A DNA stretch of 64,000 nucleotides, from contig CM059188.1 of NCBI GenBank assembly GCA_030323885.1, positions 108,736,644-108,800,643 of the forward strand, in the 5' to 3' direction. Position 1 is the stretch's first letter. The number at the start of each line of letters is the position of its first letter. This DNA is from Branchipolynoe longqiensis (Eukaryota > Annelida > Polychaeta > Phyllodocida > Polynoidae). The translations under genes and the position numbers were made by a program. The notes under the pieces were generated by a model. That model searched no databases and was not told the DNA's origin. It worked only from the letters and a program-made list of their open reading frames with translations. Below, in pieces: positions 54,583 to 64,000 of the stretch.

Positions 54583-54895
54583 TTATTCCAGTGATATCAG
54601 AGGACGTGTCTGTGGTGGAAACCCTCCATAAGACCTTTTTTCTAGAGAGCAGTGTACACAGTGAGCTGCTAGTGCTACCTACAACATAGATTCTTCCAGT
54701 AACATCAGATAATGGTGGAAATCATCTATTTGCGGTTTTCTGAATGGTCTTCTTCCAATTATGACCTGATCACTCAATCGGATTGAAAAAATAACCCACC
54801 AGACGCACCTCCACACTAACCACGTCTAGGTGTATGATGTTATTAAAACTTTATGTCTTGTTGTTGAGGTCTCATTGACACTTACTTAAAGCTAC
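54583..54895. other. no gene seen
   Basis: Unassigned sequence between two TTAA-MITEs. Confidence 0.4.
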
Positions 54896-54899
54896 ATAG

Positions 54900-55242
54900 T
54901 CCGCTGGTTTTCAGTTTCTGTCATATTTCTGAGAGAAATATATTATTATTAGTTTTATCATTATAATCTACCTTACCTCAGTTTGAAGTAACTTTTATTT
55001 TAAATGGCTAACCTTTGAGATATTTGAAGTGCAAACATGTAAAATTAGTTTTGGTATGCACACCGAAACTCTGACACCATAGGCTTCTGAAGTAACAGGT
55101 TCTGTTAAATTGATTCATTACTCCGTTCTATGCAGAAACAAATGCTTAATAAGTGCATCAGTATCTAAGTCAGATATGTAGAATAAAATGTAGATAATTG
55201 CCTTGGTTTTGAAATTGCAATGCTTCATCGGACTATGCAGCT
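54900..55242 (-). mobile_element. TTAA-MITE copy, complete (343 bp)
   Basis: Left TTAA (54896-54899) and a right flank decayed to TCAA (55243-55246). Ends AGCTACATAGTCCGCTGG and CATCGGACTATGCAGCT. Uninterrupted, so useful as a reference copy. Confidence 0.9.
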
Positions 55243-55246
55243 TCAA

Positions 55247-56357
55247 AGCTTGAACTGAGACTGGCAGTAGCTATCAGATGAACAAGTTAGGAAAGCATTA
55301 AGTAATAGGAGATAGTGGGTAAGTAAGGAGGGATACAATAATATGTACAATAATTATGTCAAATATGTGTTGGGGAAACTAGTATGTATGCATATTATAA
55401 ACATAGCTACTACAACAAAAATATAGGTAGCAATTTTCCAAACAGCTAGTTTAGTTAGGTGTGATTTTACTTTTTTTACTTTTGTTATGCTGTGTTTATA
55501 CTGTCCATAGCATGTAAGCTCGAGTGCTCAGGCTTGTTTTCAATGCTGGCCAGTTGTAGTAGTGGTTTAATCTTATCACACAGTAGGAGGTGATAAGATG
55601 TTTTTGTTTCTCACACAGTAGCAGGTACATGGTGATTATTTAGTATCTGTAGATGTTTGAGCTTGTTTTCTGTTGGGGTTGGCTATCCAAGGTCGATCCG
55701 AAATAGGGAAAGACTTGCTTGCCTTGTCGAACTTTCATTTTACACCCCAAAATGCACGAATATTTTATTCGACATGAACACAATTTATTACTAATCAAAT
55801 AATGTAGCAGACATGTAAATAAACCTTATTAATATAACCTCAGGAAACATAACCATAACATGAATTTCTAAAACCATGAGCTGAATTAAATAACATTTTC
55901 CAATTATGATTACCTAAAGTCTGTTGGGGACATGTGTGGTTTTTATTTTATATTTGGTAGCTAATTGTTTATCCGCTGCATGTTATTCCACATCTTGGAG
56001 ATACCTCCCACGACGATATATCTTCTTTGTAAACCATTATGCCCCCCCCCCCTTATTGTCGTGAGTGGGTTTTTTCCCCTTTCCCCCCTTTTTATTTTAT
56101 CATCTACCTTGCACTTCGTCACCTTTTAAAGCACACGTTTGCTATATTTTCAACAGGTTTTTGGCCTATTCATATTGACACTTCTTGCTTTGTTTTCTAA
56201 AGATGTTGGGCTAGACATGAGTGTGTTGAACGGGGGGGGCACATTGTGGCCCCGGTGCCAGGGTGCCCTCCCACAGACATTACCCCGTGGCTGCTTCCAC
56301 AAAATCCTCAACAGCGCCACCCAGCGGAAATAGTCAGCGTCTCCTGATCCCGGACCC
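55247..56357. other. no gene seen
   Basis: About 1.1 kb without credible coding or repeat-family signal, apart from poly-C near 56041 and a short CACACAGTAG(G/C)AGGT direct repeat near 55578 and 55614. Confidence 0.4.
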
Positions 56358-56704
56358 GCCAGTGTTACAGTTTAAACGGGTACCCAGTTTAAAACAGGGC
56401 TTTTCACAATGCGCATGCGCATGTGCATGCATTTCTGCCCGATTGAGATTGTACCCATGTTTAATAATTTGTAAATTGCTTGTTAACTTATTAGTACAGA
56501 AGATAAAATATACTATCAAGCATAAAATAGTCACTACAATGATTACTGAAGGAATCCTTGCTTGTCTCGCCCTACATTTCCAAGGAGCTCCTCCACAAGC
56601 CAGAAATTCAGATAAGATTTCAAGCCTGCTATTCGACTTTGACGCATGCGCATTGTGAAAAGCCCCATTTTAAACCCGGTACCTATTTAAACTGCGACAC
56701 CGGC
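56358..56704. mobile_element. CCGGTGTYGC-family inverted-repeat element E3 (347 bp)
   Basis: Left arm GCCAGTGTTACAGTTTAAAC, then GGGTACCCAGTTTAAAACAG and GGCTTTTCACAATGCGCATG, is matched inverted at the right (CATTGTGAAAAGCCCC, TTAAACCCGGTACC, TTTAAACTGCGACACCGGC). Just inside the right arm is TTCGACTTTGACGCATGCGC. Arms are about 65 bp. Uninterrupted. Confidence 0.85.
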
Positions 56705-57736
56705 ACCATCCTGTCGCCATAAGAATACATCCTGCCCCTGGGGTTAGTGACTGATTCCTATATAAAGTCCACTAGGCTTATCAATAAGGAGAGACACACA
56801 GGTTGGGCTGAGTCCTATTTATTAATTCCCTTGACAAAAGGAATTTAAACGCATTTACCTACACAAAAGGAAAAATACAGTAGCAGTGCGGGAAACGCAG
56901 GTGAGTTTTAATATCCTGAGCGCTCGCAGGTGGCGCCCCAATCGCGCCGATCCATACAATTGCTCCAAGGGTTGGCGCGCGACTCCGAATACCTTGGGTT
57001 AACATATAATATACACGCAAGTAATTAAATAATTAAACAATTAAATATCAGGGTGGGCGCGCGACTTAGTATAACTTGGAATATAATAATGAACAAAATA
57101 ATTATTATTTCCTCCGTTAGTGTACATAAATATAATAAATTATCCTTCATATAAAATGTTCCCTGTCCGAAAAAAAAAAGAAAAAAAAAAGGAAAAAGAT
57201 TTTTTTTTTTAAATGTCATGGCCCCGTGTGTTAAATTAAATTTTAAGTCGGGTGTTGCTATGCGAGGGCGTGTTAGTAAGCCGAGACCCGCTGGCGCCAA
57301 TCTGCGCCCCGACCCGACAACACGCGTTGATTCAGTCTTTGTGGCTAAAAGCCGCCCGCAAACAGCGCCCCCGAGAGTAAGTTAGTTTGCGTATTTAGTT
57401 GTGCGTGTGTGGCACATTAGAAAGCGGCAGCGGCAGATCTTCTGCTAATACCCGCCACCAGGGGGCGACACAATCGGCGCCTTCAAACCGCGCCACCAGG
57501 CGGCTCTGCTACCAAGCACCCATCCCCTTCTAAGCCCCCCCCCCCCCCTCCTCTCCGGTTAGAACAGACCGGCGAGTGGATCATGCCCCTGGCATTGTGT
57601 GTGCCCCCTTACTCCTTACCCCTTCACTCACGCCCCCAGCCCCCCCCCCCCACCACATACTTTCCAAGATACAGAGCTTATTTCGAGATATCTTAATGAG
57701 ATATTTCGCGCCGTGGGCAGTGAGCATTCGCAAATA
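56705..57736. other. no gene seen; CTCF-like words, poly-C and poly-A tracts
   Basis: CCACCAGGGGGCGAC at 57455-57469, with a related CCACCAGGCGGCTC near 57492. Homopolymers near 57171-57213, 57537-57549 and 57640-57650. Short frames only. Confidence 0.45.
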
Positions 57737-57925
57737 CAGTAAAACCTCTCTAAATCGACCGACCATGGGACCGACTTTAAATGGTCCCTTTAGCGGTCGG
57801 TTTAGGGAGTTTCTTTAAAATCATTATAATGGTATCGTATGGGTGATCGTTTGGGACCCAAATAAAGTGATCAATATAGGGGAGCAGTCAATCTGTGGAG
57901 GTGGTCGGTTAGAGAGGTTTAACTG
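57737..57925 (+). mobile_element. CTCTCTAA-type MITE, copy 4 (189 bp)
   Basis: CAGTAAAACCTCTCTAAATC to TTAGAGAGGTTTAACTG, with TA on both sides. Confidence 0.9.
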
Positions 57926-58136
57926 TACTCTAAAAGATCCGCTGATGAGTTTTAAAACCGATTCCTTTACACAAGTATTCGTTATGGCTTTCAATGCCAT
58001 GTGAAGATAGCAGAAGGCTTAGCAGAATTTGAGTCTGAAACTAGTAATGAATGCTTATTGATAGATGACAATTGTTATATAATACTCATCGAAAGGTGAA
58101 GGGGTAGTCCCGAAGTTGGAGTTTAAAGTTGCATTG

Positions 58137-58857
58137 TCTGATGGTTTTGATTTTCTGTCATTTTCCGAGATAAATATGTTAAACCGATTTTTGTAATCTA
58201 CCTTAATTTAGCTTCAAGTACCGTTTATTTTTAATGGCTAAGTTTTGAGATATTTGAAGTGCAAACATGTCAAAACTTTGACATCATAGGATTTAGCATT
58301 TACAGTATAACCCCGTTAAGCCAAACTTGAAGGGATCCTAGAACTTTGTTTGGATTAACCTATCATTGGTTTAACCGAGCTTTGGCTTTGACTTTGACTT
58401 GGCTTTAGCAAAAATAGGTGCATTATGAATTTAATATACAATGTATGTGGACACTTTGATTATTGTTTTTTTTATGTATATACAGTTTAACCCCATTAAA
58501 CCAAGCTCGGTTAAATCAAATGATCGGTTAATCCAAACATTTTTCAGCGACTGGGCATAATACTGCCATATCATTTATCATATAAAAAAGTCTCAGATGA
58601 CCTTAAAACCACATGAAAGTTTGGTTTAACTGTACCGGAAGTGGCCTGGGGGCGACAATTTTGTTTGGATTAACCGATACTTTGGATGAACCGACTTTGG
58701 TTTAACCAACTTTTTTATATGATAAATGGTAGTATTTTGCCGGGCCACCGAAAAAAGTTAGGATTAACCGATCATTTGGTTTAACCGAGCTTGGTTTAAT
58801 GGGGTTGTACTGTAACAGGTTCTATTAAATGTCCCCAGTATTCCCTTATATATATAT
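58137..58857 (-). mobile_element. TTAA-MITE copy hosting a pogo composite, right end lost
   Basis: TTAA at 58133-58136, end AGTTGCATTGTCTGATGG. Body to 58302, then resumes at 58813 with ACAGGTTCTATTAAATG and stops near CAGTATTCCCTTA. Confidence 0.82.
58303..58812 (+). mobile_element. pogo-type composite MITE, copy 3 (510 bp)
   Basis: CAGTATAACCCCGTTAAGCC at the left, GGGGTTGTACTG at the right, TA on both sides. Left module 58303-58480, right module from about 58489 (ACAGTTTAACCCCATTAAAC). Both modules have their own CAGT-type end. Best-preserved copy. Confidence 0.9.
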
Positions 58858-58904
58858 AATTAGTTTCACTACACACATATATATAGTGGAACTATTTATT
58901 ATGG

Positions 58905-58957
58905 TTGGTTGTTTGGAGTTTTACGTCCTGGCAACATCTAAAGTCATATCAGGACCC
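58905..58957 (-). mobile_element. SINE-A 3' fragment
   Basis: GTTGGTTGTTTGGAGTTTTA, then CGTCCTGGCAACATCTAAAG. Confidence 0.85.
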
Positions 58958-59639
58958 TAATTCTTATATAGATCCTCCAGTGTGACTTACACTTGGCGAC
59001 ACCCATTGTAGGCGAGGTGGGCTGCAGCTGACGCCGCCTGTCAAGTGTGGAGTCTTACGGAGTATAACAATCGGTAATATCAATAATATCAGTAATAGCA
59101 ATTAATATCAATAATTAGAACAATTCCCTTCCATATTTTTATACTCGCATAATACATTATGCTTCACATTCGACCGTGATGATTGTGAATATGGACAAGC
59201 AATCCAGATCAGTGTATCCCATCTTTAAGCCTGAACAAGACTGAGGTGGGTGGGGGGGGGGGGGGTGATGGGAGAGGGTAACATTTAAAACTCTGTAGGT
59301 GGGTTGAGGTGATGGTGACGGGGAGCGGCGCGGGTAGGCCTAGTGGTTGCGGCGGGGTGGGGAGGGGTGAGGGCCGGGGGGAGGGGGGTTCCTCCCGTCC
59401 GTCGATCAGTCGATGTTGACACTCCGTGAGGTAACGTAGCATGCCCCCGTGCTCGGCCAGAAGCGATGATAAACATTCTAAAGGGGGCTTAAGTGCATGG
59501 CTCACCCGATTAAGTCTTCGAACACCTACTCGGCCGGGTCGGCTACAAACCGCCGCCTGTACACCTCACAATGCACTCTATTGCCGCTTGCCCGGCGCGC
59601 CGGAAAATGCGCCGGAAAATGCGCCGAATTTACCGACCG
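58958..59639. other. no gene seen
   Basis: Poly-G near 59248 and GC-rich words at 59320-59400. No gene supported. Confidence 0.4.
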
Positions 59640-60592
59640 CCACCAGGACCCCTCCCGGCCCCCTCCCGGCCCCCATCCGGCCGCCTCCCAGCCCCCCCCC
59701 CCCTTCCCGGCCACCTCCCAGGCCCTCTCCCGGCCGTCTCCCGGCCCCCCTCCCGGCCCCCCTCCCAGCCATCTCCCGGCCCTCCCCCGGGCCCCTCCTG
59801 GCCACTTCCCGGCAGGCTGCCAGCCCCCTCCTGACCTCCCCCTCTCCAAAGCCCCTCCCGACCACCTCTCGGCCGCCCCCCAGCTCCTTCCCGGCCCCCT
59901 CCCGGCCCCCTCCTAGGCCGACTCCCAGGCCCCCTCCCGGCCACCTCCCGGCCCCCTCCCGGCCACCTCCCGGCTGGCTGCCAGCCCCCTCCTGACCTCC
60001 CCATCTCCAAACCCCCTCCCGACCACCTCTCGCCGCCTCCCGCTCCTTCCCGGCCACCTCCCCCCCACCCAGCCACCTCCCGGCCACCTCCCGGCCGCCT
60101 CCCAGCCCCTCTCGGCCCCCTCCCGACCAACTCCCGGCCACCTCCCGGCCCCCTCCCGGCCCTCTCCCGACCACCTCCCCGCCACCTCCCCCCCCCCCCC
60201 CGCCCCGACCACCTCTCGGCCGCCTCCCAGCTCTTCCCGGCCACCTCCCGGCCCCCTCCCAGCCCCTTCCCGGCCGCCTCCCGGCCACCTCCCAGCCCCC
60301 TCCCAGGCACCCACACAGCTCCCTCCCGGCCCCCTCCCAGCCCCTTCCCGGCCGCCTCCCAGCCCCTCCCGGCCGCCTCTAAGGCCCCCTCCCAGCCACC
60401 TCCCAGGCCCCCTCCCCAGCTCCCTCCCGGCTCCCTCCCGGCTCCCTCCCGGCTCCCTCCCGGCTCCCTCCCGGCTCCCTCCCGGCCCCTTCCCGGCCGC
60501 CTCCCAGCCGCCTCCCAGCCCCCTCCCGGCCCCCTCCCAGCCACCTCCCAGGCCGCCTCCCGGCTCCCTCCCGGCCGCCCCGAGACTCTGGG
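59640..60592. repeat. CCTCCCGGCC minisatellite
   Basis: About 950 bp of 10-12-bp units (CTCCCGGCCCC, CTCCCGGCCAC, and an almost perfect CTCCCGGCTCC run at 60418-60485). A higher-order duplication of about 160 bp is marked by GGCTGCCAGCCCCCTCCTGA at 59815 and again at 59976. Gly/Arg-rich frames up to 304 codons are artefacts. The G-rich strand could form quadruplexes. Confidence 0.95.
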
Positions 60593-61454
60593 CGGCAGAC
60601 AGACTGGCCGAGGCCGTCAGTGTGTGTGTATACTAGATCCAATATTGTTCCCGGCGCGGCGTGAATGCGTGCATCACGACCCCGGGGATTCTACGTGGCT
60701 AACGGCAGATCCCCGGGGGCGCATTCCGCCGATACTAAGAGGCTTTCTACATCTACTTGAGATGAGTGTTTCCACCCCACACCCCCAACAGACACACTCC
60801 CCTAAATTCTGCAAAGTCTGCACCACACAATGACCAATGCTTTTCCACCCACCTACCATTCACTCACACCCTCCCCCCCCCCCTCCCCCCCATGACCATT
60901 CCGGCTTCAGTAGTGAAGTGTTCACACACGCGGACACCCTCCTACGTGTTTATATTTTGCACACTGTATCTACATAGACAGGGATTGTGTTAGTTGCGTT
61001 AAAAAAAGAAAAGAACAAAATAGAAGAAGTGTGCACGTGGCATACACTGCCAATCACATAAATGAAATGCATCGTCTCCTTCGCAAAATAAAATAAAATA
61101 AATTCAAGTTTATCGAAAATTACACCTTCCTTTTTGCTAGCGATATACTGTGTTCCTTACAACCTAAATCAGTTAGCTTGTTCAATTCGGTTTGATATGT
61201 GTTGTAGTTAGGAAATGTATACTAGACTTCATTGAATAACATGTATTCTAGGTATATGTGGGGAATACATGTACTGATATAAACAACGAGCTCCACCTCG
61301 TGAGTTTTATTATTGACAACTGCTACCCACCACACTCTACTACTCCACCTCACCCAACCCCAACACCAACCCCAACCCCAGCCCCAACCCCACTAATATC
61401 TGTACTAAATACTCTATTATTTACTAATACTACCATAAATTTACGCCTGCTCTG
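60593..61454. other. no gene seen
   Basis: Unassigned sequence with poly-C near 60871-60890, an AAATA repeat near 61085 and CCAACCCCAACACC words at 61345-61390. Confidence 0.4.
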
Positions 61455-61789
61455 GTTGGTTGGTTGTTGGAGTTTTACGTCGTGGCAACATCTCAGGTCA
61501 TATCAGGACAGGTCCCGACTTCTGACAGTGTGCACTCATGGCGACTTTATAGTGTTGCCCCACTGGGAAATCAGGCTGCCAAACACTATGACCCGATATC
61601 CCTCTCAGTCACATTATCCCGACACTGAGCTAGCTAGTCCTTGCACTATCCTATTAATGCCAAGCACCAGAATAGGAAGCGACAAGTATTAATTTGATAA
61701 ATCATTGATTTGACTCGACCGGGAACCAAACTCCCGATCTCCCGCACGCGAGGCCGACACTCTGGCAATTTGGCCATCGCGCCCGGTTG
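61455..61789 (-). mobile_element. SINE-A copy, full length, head type II
   Basis: Top strand from TTGGTTGGTTGTTGGAGTTT to TTTGGCCATCGCGCCCGG. Body variant GAAATCAG. Confidence 0.91.
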
Positions 61790-61823
61790 CATACTGTCAG
61801 CATCACATTGCACAGGTCCTAAA

Positions 61824-62153
61824 AGGTGCATTGTTCGATGGTTTTGAGTTCATGCCATTTTTTAAAGATAAGTATATTAGGTTGATTGGTATAATCTGCT
61901 TCACTTTACTTTGAAGTAACTTATATTTTAAAGGGTTAGCTTTGAAGATTTATGATGTGAAATAATGGCAGATTAATTTGGTATGCACATCAAATTTCTA
62001 ACCATAGGCTTTACCATTAACATGTTCTAGATTACATTGACTTATTGTTCCATTCTATGAATCGTCAAATGCTAAATAAGTGCACCAGTGGAATCAAATC
62101 TAGATAATTGTTTTAGTTTTGATATGTTGATGCTGTCATCGGACTATGCAGCT
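61824..62153 (-). mobile_element. TTAA-MITE copy (about 330 bp)
   Basis: Left flank decayed to CTAA, right TTAA at 62154-62157. Right end CATCGGACTATGCAGCT. A second copy begins directly on the other side of this TTAA. Confidence 0.86.
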
Positions 62154-62157
62154 TTAA

Positions 62158-62248
62158 AGTTGCATAGTCCGATGAAAACTTTTTTTTTTTTTTTTAAACC
62201 ACTCACCTAGATTTGATTCTATATATTTAAATTATATACTGGGTACTG
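62158..62248 (+). mobile_element. TTAA-MITE head, truncated
   Basis: AGTTGCATAGTCCGATGAAA with a T-rich tract and ACCTAGATTTGATTCTATAT, then replaced by the left arm of the inverted duplication. It shares its TTAA with the preceding copy, tail to head. Confidence 0.82.
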
Positions 62249-62587
62249 AAGGTATTGCAATACCTCAGGGAATTTGACGCCCCTGCCCTGCAGAGTTGTA
62301 AACCACTGCCTTGTGGTACAGGTTCTTGACAGAACCGAAGGCTAAGGGAGCAAACCCTAAACAGAAAACCATGTGACTGTGGCAGCATTAAGGGTGGTTG
62401 ATGTATGGAACTCCCAACATCTCCCAACCAGCCACTGCGGGGACAAATAGTTTGCGCCTGTCTGGACATGTTCTTGCCGGTGTGAGACCTCTATTTGCTC
62501 CCTGAGAGAGTGCCGCTGGTAACTTGCAAAAGCCAGCAGCACTTCAACACTTTTGCAGGCAGCTTTCATCAAATGTGACCGACTCAT

Positions 62588-62690
62588 GGACGCAACTCTC
62601 ACAGCAGAGAGCTAAATGGAGAGCGGCAGTCAAGTAATGAAAGCAGTCTTTGTTGCATCGCGACCGACAGCATCATGATGATGAGATATA
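62588..62690 (+). pseudogene. RTE-like LINE extreme 3' end (left arm)
   Basis: ATGGACGCAACTCTCACAGC, then GAGAGCTAAATGGAGAGCGG and the tail GACAGCATCATGATGATGAG. It encodes only the last residues of the reverse transcriptase family at 19.4 kb. Confidence 0.85.
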
Positions 62691-63086
62691 TACATATAGA
62701 TATATACGTAAGTATATACATGTACATATACACATGTAGAGGTATCCATACGTATAAGAATCAATATAAGTGTCATGGGGGTGATGGAAATGGGAAATAT
62801 TGCGCCTAGAACGAGATCCATACCAGTCTTCACTTGCTGCCTTGTTTTCAACACATATATACATAGATATACATAAATATGCAGAGATATGAAGAGATAT
62901 ATAGCTAGATAGATGTACACAGATATACTATAGATATACTATAGATATAAATATAATTATATATGGATAGACATATAGATATCGGTTCATAGATATAAAC
63001 ATAGCCATATATATAGAGAGATATATAGCTTTATAACTAGAAAATGTGAGTGAGGGGAAGATGAGTCAGCAAAATTAATCAATATC

Positions 63087-63472
63087 ATGATCATCATGCT
63101 GTCGGTCGCGATGTGACAAAGTCTGCTTTCATTACTTGACTGGCACTCTCCATTTAGCTCTCTGCTGTGAGAGTGATGTGCATGGGTCGGTCTTAATGTC
63201 CCTCAGCTTCAGGTTTCTCTTGATGGTATCCTTGAACCGGAACGAGGGCACCCTCTCTTTCTGTAACCAGAAGACAGTTGAGAGTAGAGGATCTGCTTTG
63301 GTAGCCTGTCTGATGATATCCTCATGAGGTGTCCAGTCCACCGGAGATTCTTTTTGATCAGAAGATCTTCCATAGAGGGCAGCCCCGTTCGTTCAAGTAT
63401 TTCCTTATTTGTCTCTTTGTCCTTCCAGGTTAGCCTCATGATTGAACGCAGATGTCGCATCATCAAGGCATG
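63087..63472 (-). pseudogene. RTE-like reverse transcriptase C-terminal fragment (right arm)
   Basis: The minus strand encodes MMRHLRSIMRLTWKDKETNK, EILERTGLPSMEDLLIKK and NLRWTGHLMRISSDRLPK, then shifts frame and continues as RFKDTIKRNLKLRDIKTDPC. It is closest to the 19.4-kb copy. It lacks the catalytic core and is frameshifted. Confidence 0.9.
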
Positions 63473-63803
63473 GTACATTTCATGAAAAGCTGCCTGCAAA
63501 AGTGTTGAAGTGCTGATGGCTTTTGCAAGTTACCAGCAGCACTCTCTCAGGGAGCAAATAGAAGTTGCACACCGGCAAGAACATGTCCAGACAGGCGCAA
63601 AACTATTTGTCCCTCCAGTGGCTGGTCAGGAGATGTTGGGAGTTCCATACATCAACCGCCCTTGATGCTGCGACAGTGACATTGTTTTCTGTTCAGGGTT
63701 TGCTCCCTTAGCCTTCGGTTCTGTCAAGAACCTGTACCACAAGGCAGTGGCTTACAACTCTGCAGGGCAGGGGTGTCAAACTCCCTGAGGTATTGCAATA
63801 CCT

Positions 63804-64000
63804 GCATACACTATATCAATATAGAATGTCATTAAAACATAAGAGATAAAGAAGCAATCATAACTCCTGTGTATCTCCCATGTGTGTGTTGTTGGGGCGG
63901 GTGGGTGGATATATGAACAAACAGGTCAATATTTATGTAAGCAGGTTTCTTCTCCGTTTCCAAGTTGGAATCGTCTCTGAGTTACTCTCCGTCTTAAGCA
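63804..64000. other. no gene seen
   Basis: Unassigned sequence to the window end. Confidence 0.4.

Larger units (their letters stand above)
62249..63803. repeat. large inverted duplication carrying reverse transcriptase fragments
   Basis: The left arm 62249-62575 is matched by the inverted right arm 63485-63803 over about 320 bp (for example GAGGTATTGCAATACC ends, AACTCTGCAGGGCAGGGGTG, GAACATGTCCAGACAGGCGC). Each arm then joins RTE-like 3' sequence: 62588-62690 (plus) and 63087-63472 (minus), facing each other. The centre (62690-63086) is GATATA-rich. The left arm lacks about 280 bp of the reverse transcriptase part present on the right. Confidence 0.87.

Noticed and set aside
59578..60544. 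304- and 236-codon Gly/Arg frames (collagen-like look)
   Set aside because: The Gly-Arg-rich reading is the complement of CTCCCGGCC units. No Gly-X-Y regularity, no signal peptide.

Overview
The window is non-coding, repeat-dense animal DNA. I find no host protein gene, no rRNA and no functional tRNA gene. An invertebrate, most likely a mollusc and probably a gastropod, is suggested by about 25 copies of a tRNA-headed SINE with a CAACCAACC-type tail, two copies of a second SINE whose conserved core I associate with molluscan genomes, several non-LTR reverse transcriptase relics of the RTE kind, and many short inverted-repeat DNA elements. The species cannot be named from this sequence alone. 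A run of N at 52980-53478 is an assembly gap.

Layout. 1-590 is a GTCCGGGG-rich minisatellite. 590-3470 holds a pogo-type composite MITE and a SINE, each split by a solo LTR with a 4-bp target duplication. 4338-5712 has a GC-rich foldback element and an element built around a 207-bp tandem array. 6407-8078 is a 13-copy, 129-bp satellite, followed by strand-switching low-complexity DNA (8160-10240). 10.4-14.7 kb holds SINEs, TTAA-flanked MITEs, an RTE relic, a 110-bp tandem array and a second carrier of the 207-bp array. 14.7-16.4 kb is a 10-bp minisatellite and 17.4-18.15 kb a CACCTC array. 18.3-21.9 kb has SINEs, the longest reverse transcriptase relic (minus strand) and an unclassified 641-bp insertion. 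22-25.4 kb is GC-rich with an 8-bp array and a graded 7-bp array. 25.7-34.9 kb and 37.2-41.7 kb are dense nests of SINEs, LINE ends, MITEs and a solo LTR, many with readable target duplications. 35.4-36.4 kb and 41.8-43.3 kb are pyrimidine-rich arrays. 45.3-46.1 kb is a third carrier of the 207-bp array. 46.1-52.6 kb is AT-microsatellite-rich with more MITEs and SINEs. 53.6-58.9 kb is mainly TTAA MITEs and their insertions. 59.6-60.6 kb is a CTCCCGGCC minisatellite. 61.4-63.8 kb ends with a SINE, two abutting TTAA MITEs and a large inverted duplication carrying reverse transcriptase fragments.

How the parts relate. No pathway is encoded. The elements form a layered insertion record: older TTAA MITEs host a SINE and a solo LTR (37.3-38.5 kb), LINE 3' ends (34.3-34.9 and 53.7-54.6 kb), a 382-bp MITE with a 7-bp duplication (12.5-13.2 kb) and a pogo composite (58.1-58.8 kb). 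A MULE-like MITE sits in a SINE with a 9-bp duplication. The strongest candidates for something undescribed are (i) one 207-bp tandem array found inside three elements with three unrelated inverted termini, and (ii) a family with constant outermost ends whose adjacent arm sequence is element-specific yet matched between the two ends of the same element. The longest open frames lie over minisatellites whose unit length is not a multiple of three, and I regard them as artefacts.
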